From Devosia enhydra (lineage in GTDB: Bacteria; Pseudomonadota; Alphaproteobacteria; Rhizobiales; Devosiaceae): DNA of 64,000 bases. Location: assembly GCF_900119845.1 (NCBI RefSeq), contig NZ_FPKU01000004.1, positions 124,001 to 188,000 on the forward strand. Reading direction: 5' to 3'. The notes under the pieces are model-generated. The model saw only the letters and a program-made list of their open reading frames with translations. It ran no database searches and was not told the origin of the DNA. This document shows, piece after piece, positions 57,743 through 64,000 of the stretch; the first letter of the stretch is position 1, and the number at the start of each line of letters is the position of its first letter. Both the position numbers and the translations under genes were made by a program.

Positions 57743-58132
57743 TTGGGCACAGATATTCTGGTCGCCGAGGATGAACCGGGCATCCTCGAGGCGCTGAGCT
57801 TTGTTTTGCAGCGGGCCGGGTGGACGGTTCAGTCCGTTACCGATGGCGATGCGGTGCTGTCGGCCGTGCGCCGCGAGCGGCCGCGCGTCCTCGTGCTCGA
57901 CATCATGCTGCCCAAGCGCTCGGGCTTCGAGGTACTCAAGCAATTGCGCGCCGACGTCTTGACCCGCGCCCTGCCGGTGCTGGTGCTGACCGCACGCGGC
58001 CAGCAGCAGGATCGGCGCATTGCCGAGGAGCTGGGAGCGGACCGGTTCGTGACCAAGCCCTATTCCAATGTCGAGGTGGTGGACGCGGTGCGGGCACTGC
58101 TGGTCGACCGGACCGAGACCGGGGCGCGGTGA
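57743..58132 (+). CDS. Stand-alone receiver-domain response regulator
   Basis: A 129-residue protein that consists only of a CheY-like receiver: acidic pair in VAEDEPGILEAL (D10-E11), phosphoacceptor D53 in VLVLDIMLPKRSGFEVLK, T83 in VLTAR and K105 in RFVTKPYSN. There is no DNA-binding output domain. The start is a TTG at 57743 preceded by GGAGGAAAG; an ATG at 57704 is possible but would add unconserved residues. It is the first gene of a set ending with a histidine kinase, and in known SLC5-kinase systems (CrbS/CrbR, CbrA/CbrB) the partner has an output domain, so this one may act through protein binding or as a phosphate sink. Confidence 0.88.
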   Translation: MGTDILVAEDEPGILEALSFVLQRAGWTVQSVTDGDAVLSAVRRERPRVLVLDIMLPKRSGFEVLKQLRADVLTRALPVLVLTARGQQQDRRIAEELGADRFVTKPYSNVEVVDAVRALLVDRTETGAR

Positions 58133-58145
58133 GGAGAGCCGGCCC

Positions 58146-58382
58146 GTGACGCGCCGCAAGCTCGTGGCCGCCGCCTTTTTCTTCACCCTGTTCGGGGTGC
58201 TCGGCTTCCTGCCCCCGATCATCGCGCTCTTCCGCTTCGATGCACGGCCCTTCGGGGTGCCGGTCGAGGCGGTCTATGTCTTCGTGCTCTGGGGCTTGCT
58301 GGTTCTGGGGGCGCGCTGGTTCAGCCGGGCCCTGCCCGAGGACGGGACGCAGGCCGCCCAGCGGCCGGGCGAGGAGCCATGA
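58146..58382 (+). CDS. Small membrane protein next to SLC5-type sensor kinase
   Basis: A 78-residue protein starting with GTG at 58146 (GGAG at 58132-58135). It has two predicted membrane helices, KLVAAAFFFTLFGVLGFLPP and AVYVFVLWGLLVLGARWF, and an acidic tail. Small two-helix proteins often accompany sodium/solute symporters (DUF485/DUF3311-type); I cannot assign the exact family. It lies between the receiver gene and the kinase gene with 13- and 43-base gaps, so it probably assists the symporter domain of the kinase. Confidence 0.65.
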   Translation: MTRRKLVAAAFFFTLFGVLGFLPPIIALFRFDARPFGVPVEAVYVFVLWGLLVLGARWFSRALPEDGTQAAQRPGEEP

Positions 58383-58425
58383 GGCGCGCCGCGCGGGCGG
58401 TCGAAACGCGCGGAGGCCCGCTGCC

Positions 58426-61164
58426 GTGACGCTGACCGCCGATCTCGTGATCGCCACCGCCGTGGCCTATGTGGGCCTGCTGTTTCTCGTCGCCTTCATC
58501 GGGGACAGCCAGACGCGCAGCAAGCCGGGCGGGCTCTTGCGCTCGCCCTTCGTCTATACGCTCTCGATCTCGGTCTATTGCACGAGCTGGACGTTTTACG
58601 GCGCGGTGGGATCGGCGGCGCGCAACGGGCTCGAATTCGCCACCATCTATCTGGGCCCCACGCTCGTGTTCATCGGCTGGTGGTTCATCCTGAGGCGGCT
58701 GGTGCGCATCAGCCACGACCAGCGTATCACCTCGATCGCCGATCTCCTGTCGTCGCGCTTCGGCAAGTCGAGCCGGCTCGGGGTGCTGGTGACGGTGCTC
58801 GCGGTGATCGCGATCGCGCCCTATATCGCCTTGCAGCTCAAGGCGGTGACCTCGTCGATCGAGGCGATTGCCGGGGCCTCCGAATATGGCCGAGGCAGCC
58901 TCGAGGGCTGGGACGAGGTGGGGCTGGCCTTCGGGGTGGCGGCCGGCATGGCGCTCTTCACCATCCTTTTCGGCACGCGCAATGTCGATGCCAAGGAGCA
59001 GCATCATGGCGTGGTGGCGGCGATCGCGCTCGAGGCGGTGGTCAAGCTCACCGCGCTGATCGCTGTGGGGCTTTTCGTGCTCTATGCCGGTGGCGGGCTC
59101 GAGCCGATCTTTTCGGCCGCCGCGGCTTCGGGCCACGATATCCATGCCAGCCAAACCTTCGGGGATCGCTGGATCGCCTCGCTGCTGCTCGCGGCCGCCG
59201 CCATCATCTGCCTGCCGCGCCAGTTCCAGGTGACGGTGGTGGAAAATTCCGACGAGAGCCATCTGCGCACCGCCAGCTGGGCGTTTCCGGCCTACATGCT
59301 GGCGATGAGCCTCTTCATCCTGCCCATCGCGCTTTACGGGCTGTCGACGCTGCCCTCGGGGTCGAACCCCGACATGTTCGTGCTGACCCTGCCGCTCGCC
59401 GCCGGGCAGGACGGGCTGGCGCTCTTTGCCTTCATCGGCGGGTTCTCGTCTGCCACCTCGATGATCATCCTTGAATCCATCGCGCTCTCGATCATGGTCT
59501 CGAACCATATCGTGGTGCCGGTGATGCTGCGGCTGTCCGCCGATGACGGGGCGGGGGACGGGCTGGGGGTGCGGCGGCTCATCCTCAATGCGCGGCGCAT
59601 TTCGATCATCCTCATCCTGCTGCTGGGCTTTTCCTATTTCTACCTGACGCGGGGGTCCGATGCGCTGGCGCCCATCGGGCTCATCTCGTTCACAGGGGTG
59701 GCGCAGTTCCTGCCCGCGATCCTTGCCGCGCTCTTCTGGCGGGAGGCGTCGGGCAAGGCGGCGATCGCGGCGATCGCGACGGGCTTCGTGGTCTGGCTCT
59801 GGGCGAGCTTCATGCCCTCCTTCGCCTCCTCCTCTCCGCTCGTGGCCATGATCATGGCCGAGGGGCCGTTCGGCATCGACTGGCTGAGGCCGCAGGCGCT
59901 GTTCGGGCTCGACCATCTCGATCCGCTCGCCCATGCGGTGTTCTGGAGCCTGTTGCTCAATTCGGCGGTGCTGGTCATAGGTTCGCTGCTCACCAGCCAG
60001 TCGGCGCTCGAACATGTGCAGGCGACGCTGTTCTTGAACGCGACGCGGCGGACCCCGACCGAGACGAGCCCGCTGCGCGGCTCGGCCACCGCCGACGACC
60101 TGTTCCTCGTGGCGCGGCGGGTGCTGGGCCACGCGCGGGCGGTGGCGCTGTTTTCGGAGGAGGCGCGCCAGACCGGCATGCCGTGGACGACGCTGGAGCC
60201 GAGCCCTGCTTTCATCCACCGGCTCGAACGCGAACTGGCCGGCTCGATCGGTTCGGCTTCGGCGCATGTAATGCTCTCGAAAGTCGTCTCGGGCGATGCG
60301 GTGTCGCTCGAGGAGGTGATGCAGATGGCCGATGAGACCCAGCAGGCCATCGAGCATTCGCAGGCGCTCGAACGGGCCTCGGCGCAATTGCGGGCCACGG
60401 CCGAAAAGCTCGAAAATGCCAACCGGCAGCTGCGCAAGGTGGATCTGCAAAAGGACGAATTCCTCAGCCAGGTGAGCCATGAGGTGCGCACCCCGATGAC
60501 GGCGATCCGGGCGTTTTCGGAAATCCTGTTGAGCGAAAAGGACCTCGATCCGGTCTCGAGCCGGCGCTTCATGTCGACCATCCACCGCGAAAGCCTGAGG
60601 CTGACCTCGCTGCTCGACGAAATCCTCGATCTTTCGGCGCTCGAACGCGGCGAGCGCATGTGGGAGGCGCGGGTGGTGGATGCCGAGGCGGCGCTCGATC
60701 AGGCGCTGCGGGTCTGCGATGCGCTGGCGCGGCAGAACGGCACGCGCATGGCGCGGGGCGAGCGGGCCGGCAGGGCGATGGTCTCGGCCGATCCGGACCG
60801 GCTGAGCCAGGTGCTGATCAACCTGATTTCCAACGCGATCAAATACAACACCACCCCCGATCCGGTGGTCGAGGTGCGCTCCTTTGTGGGCGAGGGGGTC
60901 TACAGCATCGAGGTGGTCGATAACGGGCCGGGCATTCCCGAGGAGGAGCGGCCGCGCATCTTCGACAAGTTCTATCGCGGCCGGCAGGGCGAGGCGGTAT
61001 CGTTTTCGGGCGCCGGGCTGGGGCTGCCGATCAGCCGCGAGATCGTGGCGCGCATGCAGGGCACGCTGGAGCTGGTGGATGGACCGGGCCCCGGCGGCGC
61101 CTGCTTCCGCGTGCGTCTGCCGCTGGCGCCCGCAGAGGCCGAACCGGAAATTGCCACGTCGTGA
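58426..61164 (+). CDS. SLC5 (sodium/solute symporter)-fused sensor histidine kinase, CrbS/CbrA-like
   Basis: A 912-residue membrane sensor. Residues 1 to about 530 are a sodium:solute symporter fold with about 13 helices (SKPGGLLRSPFVYTLSISVY, GFSSATSMIILESIALSIMV). A region about 560-650 (DLFLVARRVLGHARAVALFS) resembles the STAC linker. A coiled coil (AQLRATAEKLENANRQLRKV) leads to the kinase: H685 in SQVSHEVRTPMTAIRAFSEI, N-box RLSQVLINLISNAIKYN, G1 EVVDNGPGIPEE and G2 SGAGLGLPIS. CrbS senses acetate-linked signals and drives acs expression in Vibrio and Pseudomonas. The GTG at 58426 follows GGAGG. Nearby acsA supports such a role by inference. Confidence 0.92.
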   Translation: MTLTADLVIATAVAYVGLLFLVAFIGDSQTRSKPGGLLRSPFVYTLSISVYCTSWTFYGAVGSAARNGLEFATIYLGPTLVFIGWWFILRRLVRISHDQRITSIADLLSSRFGKSSRLGVLVTVLAVIAIAPYIALQLKAVTSSIEAIAGASEYGRGSLEGWDEVGLAFGVAAGMALFTILFGTRNVDAKEQHHGVVAAIALEAVVKLTALIAVGLFVLYAGGGLEPIFSAAAASGHDIHASQTFGDRWIASLLLAAAAIICLPRQFQVTVVENSDESHLRTASWAFPAYMLAMSLFILPIALYGLSTLPSGSNPDMFVLTLPLAAGQDGLALFAFIGGFSSATSMIILESIALSIMVSNHIVVPVMLRLSADDGAGDGLGVRRLILNARRISIILILLLGFSYFYLTRGSDALAPIGLISFTGVAQFLPAILAALFWREASGKAAIAAIATGFVVWLWASFMPSFASSSPLVAMIMAEGPFGIDWLRPQALFGLDHLDPLAHAVFWSLLLNSAVLVIGSLLTSQSALEHVQATLFLNATRRTPTETSPLRGSATADDLFLVARRVLGHARAVALFSEEARQTGMPWTTLEPSPAFIHRLERELAGSIGSASAHVMLSKVVSGDAVSLEEVMQMADETQQAIEHSQALERASAQLRATAEKLENANRQLRKVDLQKDEFLSQVSHEVRTPMTAIRAFSEILLSEKDLDPVSSRRFMSTIHRESLRLTSLLDEILDLSALERGERMWEARVVDAEAALDQALRVCDALARQNGTRMARGERAGRAMVSADPDRLSQVLINLISNAIKYNTTPDPVVEVRSFVGEGVYSIEVVDNGPGIPEEERPRIFDKFYRGRQGEAVSFSGAGLGLPISREIVARMQGTLELVDGPGPGGACFRVRLPLAPAEAEPEIATS

Positions 61165-61188
61165 GATTGCGGCACGCATCAAAGCGGC

Positions 61189-61229
61189 TTGCGTCCCATC
61201 CATATATCCAGTAATCTGGATGTATGGAT
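61189..61229 (+). promoter_or_regulatory. Promoter and ArsR operator of the ars operon
   Basis: -35 TTGCGT (61189-61194), 17 bases, -10 TAATCT (61212-61217). A 14-bp inverted repeat with one mismatch (ATCCATATATCCAG / CTGGATGTATGGAT, 61198-61211 and 61216-61229) covers the spacer, -10 and start codon. The expected transcription start is about 61224, the A of the arsR ATG, so the messenger may be leaderless. Confidence 0.75.
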
Positions 61230-61583
61230 ACAGAAGATGCACTCGCGGTGCTTGCCGCGCTGGGTCAGGCCACCCGCCTTGAAACCTTCCGCCTGCTCGT
61301 GAGGCATGAGCCCGAGGGGCTGCCGGCCGGCGAGCTGGCGCGGCTGGCGGGCGTGCCTCAGAACACCATGTCGGCGCATCTGTCGAGCCTGGCGCGGGCC
61401 GGGCTTGTCTCGGGCCAGCGGCAGAGCCGCTCGATCATCTATCGGGCAGACCTCAAGAGGCTTGAGGGGCTGACCCTGTTTCTGCTCACCGATTGCTGCG
61501 GCGGGGACCCTGCGCTCTGCGCGCCCATCGTCGCGGCGCTTACCCCCTGCTGCACACCAAAGGATGGCCAGGATGTCTGCTGA
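61224..61583 (+). CDS. arsR: ArsR-family arsenical-resistance repressor
   Basis: A 119-residue winged-helix repressor. The HTH is AGELARLAGVPQNTMSAHLS and the wing is SGQRQSRSIIYRA. Cysteines C91, C92 and C99 in LTDCCGGDPALC and C109, C110 and C119 at the C-terminus are likely As(III)-binding residues; the position after the last helix differs from the alpha-3 site of E. coli ArsR and is usual in alphaproteobacteria. It would repress its own operon by the overlapping inverted repeat. No ribosome binding site is seen, in keeping with a leaderless transcript. It overlaps arsC. Confidence 0.92.
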   Translation: MDTEDALAVLAALGQATRLETFRLLVRHEPEGLPAGELARLAGVPQNTMSAHLSSLARAGLVSGQRQSRSIIYRADLKRLEGLTLFLLTDCCGGDPALCAPIVAALTPCCTPKDGQDVC

Positions 61584-62100
61584 CCGCGTCTATTCGGTCC
61601 TGTTTCTCTGCACCGGCAATTCCGCCCGCTCGATTTTGGGCGAGGCGCTGCTCAATCATGTCGGGGCGGGGCAGTTCCAGGCCTATTCGGCGGGCAGCGC
61701 GCCCAAGGGGCAGGTGCATCCGATGGCGCTCGAGGTCTTGTCGCGTGCCGGCATCTCGACCAACGGGCTGCGCTCGAAATCCTGGGAAGAGTTCGCCGTG
61801 CCGGGCGCCCCGAAGATGGATTTCGTCTTCACCGTCTGCGACAACGCCGCCGGCGAGGCCTGCCCTATCTGGCCGGGCCAGCCGATGACGGCCCATTGGG
61901 GCATCGAGGACCCGGCGGCCGTCACAGGCCCCGAGTTCCAGCAGCGGGCGGCGTTTGAAGAGGCCATGGGCTTCATGCGCAACCGCATCGCCGCCTTCGT
62001 CAACCTGCCGCTCGCCTCCATCGACCGCATGGCGCTCTCGAGCAGACTGCGCGGCATCGGCGCCATGGATGGCGCGACCAACCGGGCAGAGACGGCCTGA
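61573..62100 (+). CDS. arsC: Thioredoxin-coupled arsenate reductase
   Basis: A 175-residue low-molecular-weight phosphatase-fold reductase that turns arsenate into arsenite. The P-loop is FLCTGNSARS (C13, R19), and the redox pair is C89 and C97 in FTVCDNAAGEACPIW. Spacing fits the pI258-type enzyme with two resolving Cys. The ATG at 61573 has AAGGA at 61559-61563; a start at 61564 is possible. It overlaps the arsR stop, and its product arsenite is exported by the next gene. Confidence 0.93.
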   Translation: MSADRVYSVLFLCTGNSARSILGEALLNHVGAGQFQAYSAGSAPKGQVHPMALEVLSRAGISTNGLRSKSWEEFAVPGAPKMDFVFTVCDNAAGEACPIWPGQPMTAHWGIEDPAAVTGPEFQQRAAFEEAMGFMRNRIAAFVNLPLASIDRMALSSRLRGIGAMDGATNRAETA

Positions 62101-62102
62101 GC

Positions 62103-63143
62103 ATGTCGGTTTTCGAGCGCTACCTGACCCTCTGGGTCTTTCTCTGCATCGTTGTGGGGGTCGGGCTGGGACATTTCCTGCCCAATCTCTTCCAGGCGAT
62201 CGGCGGGCTGGAATTTGCCAGCGTCAACCTTCCGGTGGCGGTGCTGATCTGGCTGATGATCATCCCCATGCTGCTGCGCATCGATTTTAGCAGCCTGTCG
62301 CAGGTGACGCGGCACTGGCGCGGCATCGGGGTAACGCTGTTCATCAACTGGGCGATCAAGCCGTTTTCGATGGCGCTGCTGGGCTGGCTGTTCATCGGCT
62401 GGCTGTTCCGGCCGCTGCTGCCGGAGGATCAGATTTCCTCCTATATCGCCGGGCTGATCATTCTGGCGGCGGCGCCCTGCACGGCGATGGTGTTCGTGTG
62501 GTCCAACCTCACCCGCGGCGAGCCGCTCTTCACGCTCTCGCAGGTGGCGCTCAACGACGCGATCATGGTGATTGCCTTCGCGCCCATCGTCGCGCTGCTT
62601 CTGGGCCTTTCGGCCATCACCGTGCCCTGGGCGACGCTGGTGCTGTCGGTGGTGCTCTATATCCTCGTGCCGGTGGTGATCGCGCAGTTGCTGCGCCGCC
62701 ATCTGCTGGCACGGGGGCAGGGGCGGCTCGATGCTGCGCTCAATCGCCTGCAGCCGCTCTCGATCATGGCGCTGCTGGGCACGCTGGTGCTGTTGTTCGG
62801 CTTCCAGGGCGAGCAGATCATCAGCCAGCCGCTGGTGATTGCACTGCTTGCCGTGCCGATCCTGATCCAGGTCTATTTCACCGCCGGGCTGGCCTATATC
62901 CTCAACCGGGTGGCCGGCGAGCAGCATTGCGTGGCCGGGCCCTCGGCGCTGATCGGGGCCTCCAACTTCTTCGAGCTGGCGGTGGCAGCAGCGATCAGCC
63001 TCTTCGGCTTTTCCTCGGGCGCGGCGCTTGCAACCGTGGTGGGCGTGCTGGTCGAGGTGCCGGTGATGCTTTCGGTGGTGTGGATCGTCAACCGCTCAAG
63101 GGGCTGGTACGAGCGCGGCGCGCGGGTGCGGCTCAAGGCCTGA
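62103..63143 (+). CDS. acr3: ACR3-family arsenite efflux transporter
   Basis: A 346-residue inner-membrane carrier with ten helices, the ACR3 family (often labelled arsB although unrelated to ArsB). Key segments: LMIIPMLLRIDFSSL, the essential Cys in AAAPCTAMVFVWSNL (C126), then GEPLFTLSQVALND and GASNFFELAVAAAISLFG. It extrudes As(III) made by ArsC. It is the third gene of the operon, 2 bases after arsC. Confidence 0.95.
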   Translation: MSVFERYLTLWVFLCIVVGVGLGHFLPNLFQAIGGLEFASVNLPVAVLIWLMIIPMLLRIDFSSLSQVTRHWRGIGVTLFINWAIKPFSMALLGWLFIGWLFRPLLPEDQISSYIAGLIILAAAPCTAMVFVWSNLTRGEPLFTLSQVALNDAIMVIAFAPIVALLLGLSAITVPWATLVLSVVLYILVPVVIAQLLRRHLLARGQGRLDAALNRLQPLSIMALLGTLVLLFGFQGEQIISQPLVIALLAVPILIQVYFTAGLAYILNRVAGEQHCVAGPSALIGASNFFELAVAAAISLFGFSSGAALATVVGVLVEVPVMLSVVWIVNRSRGWYERGARVRLKA

Positions 63144-63292
63144 AGCCTCGCGAAAAGCCCCGCCGGCCCGGTCACGTTTGCGCCCGGCGCCGGCAAATTC
63201 CGCCGCGCGAAACCGGGCTTTCTTTACTTGGCTGGGGACGCATGCTTTTTTCGGCTCACTGGACGACAGAGCCAAGACGAAAAGGCAGAGCA

Positions 63293-64000
63293 ATGGACGT
63301 AGGCGGAGAACAGCAGGCCCGGGCGTTGAATTCATTGAGTTTCGACGAATCGTCGTCGGTGATCTCGAAGAATTCGCGTTATGTCGCCGGCGGCGTCAAT
63401 AGCAACTTCCGGCTCGGCATGGCGCCTGGTCCGCTGGTGTTCAAGCGCGGTGAAGGGGCCTATCTTTTCGACGTCGATGGCAACCGGCTGATCGATTATT
63501 ACTGCGGCATGGGCGCCATGGTGCTGGGCCACAGCCCGGCCGGCGTGCAGGCCGCGGTGAAGGCCCAGGTGGATGAGGGCATCCTGTTTGCCGGCCAGAG
63601 CGAGGTGGAATTCGAAGCCGCCCGCATGATCTGCGAGCGCATTCCCTCGGCCCAGCGCATCCGCTTCGGGTCCTCGGGCTCCGAGGTGGCGCAGGCGGCG
63701 ATGCGGCTGGCCCGCGCCGCCACCGGGCGCAGCAAGATCATCAAGTTCGAAGGCCATTATCATGGCTGGTTCGACAATGTGCTGTGGTCGACCGCCCCGG
63801 CGCTCGCCGATGCCGGCCCGGCCGAGGCGCCGGTGCCCGTCGGCGGCAGCAGGGGCCAGAGCCGGCTCGATCTCGAGGATCTCGTAATCCTTGGCTGGAA
63901 CGATCTGGCGGCGCTCGAGGCCCGTGTCTCCAAGGGCGACATCGCCGCGGTGATGATGGAGCCGGCCATGTGCAACCAGGGCGCCATCTCCCCGGCGCCC
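63293..64000 (+). CDS. Class III (PLP) aminotransferase, HemL-like, truncated by window end
   Basis: Open frame of 236 codons from ATG 63293 (AAAGGCAG in front) to the right edge. Family segments: SRYVAGGVNSNFRLG, YLFDVDGNRLIDYYCGMGAM, VLGHSPAGVQAAVKAQV, IRFGSSGSEVAQAAMRLARA and KIIKFEGHYHGWFDN, as in glutamate-1-semialdehyde aminomutase and related omega-transaminases. The PLP Lys lies beyond the window. Alphaproteobacteria make 5-aminolevulinate by the Shemin route, so it is probably not heme-related; the substrate is unknown. A 149-base gap without recognisable signals precedes it. Confidence 0.9.
   Translation, partial: MDVGGEQQARALNSLSFDESSSVISKNSRYVAGGVNSNFRLGMAPGPLVFKRGEGAYLFDVDGNRLIDYYCGMGAMVLGHSPAGVQAAVKAQVDEGILFAGQSEVEFEAARMICERIPSAQRIRFGSSGSEVAQAAMRLARAATGRSKIIKFEGHYHGWFDNVLWSTAPALADAGPAEAPVPVGGSRGQSRLDLEDLVILGWNDLAALEARVSKGDIAAVMMEPAMCNQGAISPAP

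Noticed and set aside
58321-61242. 973-codon minus-strand frame opposite the sensor kinase
   Set aside because: Low-complexity Arg/His/Asp-rich shadow of a GC-rich gene, with no recognisable domain.

Overview
The window is GC-rich, densely packed alphaproteobacterial chromosome, most likely Hyphomicrobiales. Gene content resembles Devosia/Pelagibacterium-type genomes, but that placement comes from recall of gene content, not from a search. Support for the class: a LexA box of the GAAC-N7-GAAC form in front of an imuA-imuB-dnaE2 cassette, an SdhAF4-type small protein, an L21 protein with a C-terminal helix-hairpin-helix extension, and several dispersed palindromic repeats of the kind common in this class. 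Most genes overlap by ATGA/GTGA and sit in long operons.

Layout. 1-4136: right end of an integrative element, made of a tyrosine integrase, two small HTH proteins, an unknown 284-residue protein and a primase-like protein that runs off the left edge. It ends in a truncated 3' half of a tRNA-Val(CAC) gene (attachment site). 4201-15779: two adjacent peptide importers, a yejBEF-yejA-like operon and a dppABCDF-like operon. 15776-22467: rplU-rpmA, then GNAT-obgE-proB-proA-nadD-rsfS. 22584-30307: purH, a heparinase-like gene with an apparent frameshift, rsmB-htpX, sdhAF4-like gene, an acetamidase/formamidase and a Sel1-repeat protein. 30425-36594: a membrane family 2 glycosyltransferase followed by a large autotransporter. 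36668-42315: SOS-controlled mutagenesis cassette imuA-imuB-dnaE2. 42388-43974: Tat-exported multicopper oxidase. 44112-46768: an AT-richer insert with a DUF262/DUF1524-like protein overlapping a DUF4935/PIN-like nuclease, which is the best candidate for an undescribed defence system.

46811-48040: THUMP-type RNA methyltransferase. 48283-61164: a block centred on acetyl-CoA synthetase. acsA lies downstream of a five-gene branched-chain-amino-acid-type ABC importer. A ScfR/RamB/PrpR-like regulator is transcribed divergently from the importer, and after it come a lone receiver protein, a small membrane protein and an SLC5-fused histidine kinase like CrbS/CbrA. Together these suggest uptake, activation and sensing of a short-chain carboxylate; this is inferred from context. 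61189-63143: arsenic resistance operon arsR-arsC-acr3 with an operator that overlaps the arsR start codon. 63293-64000: start of a class III aminotransferase cut by the right edge.
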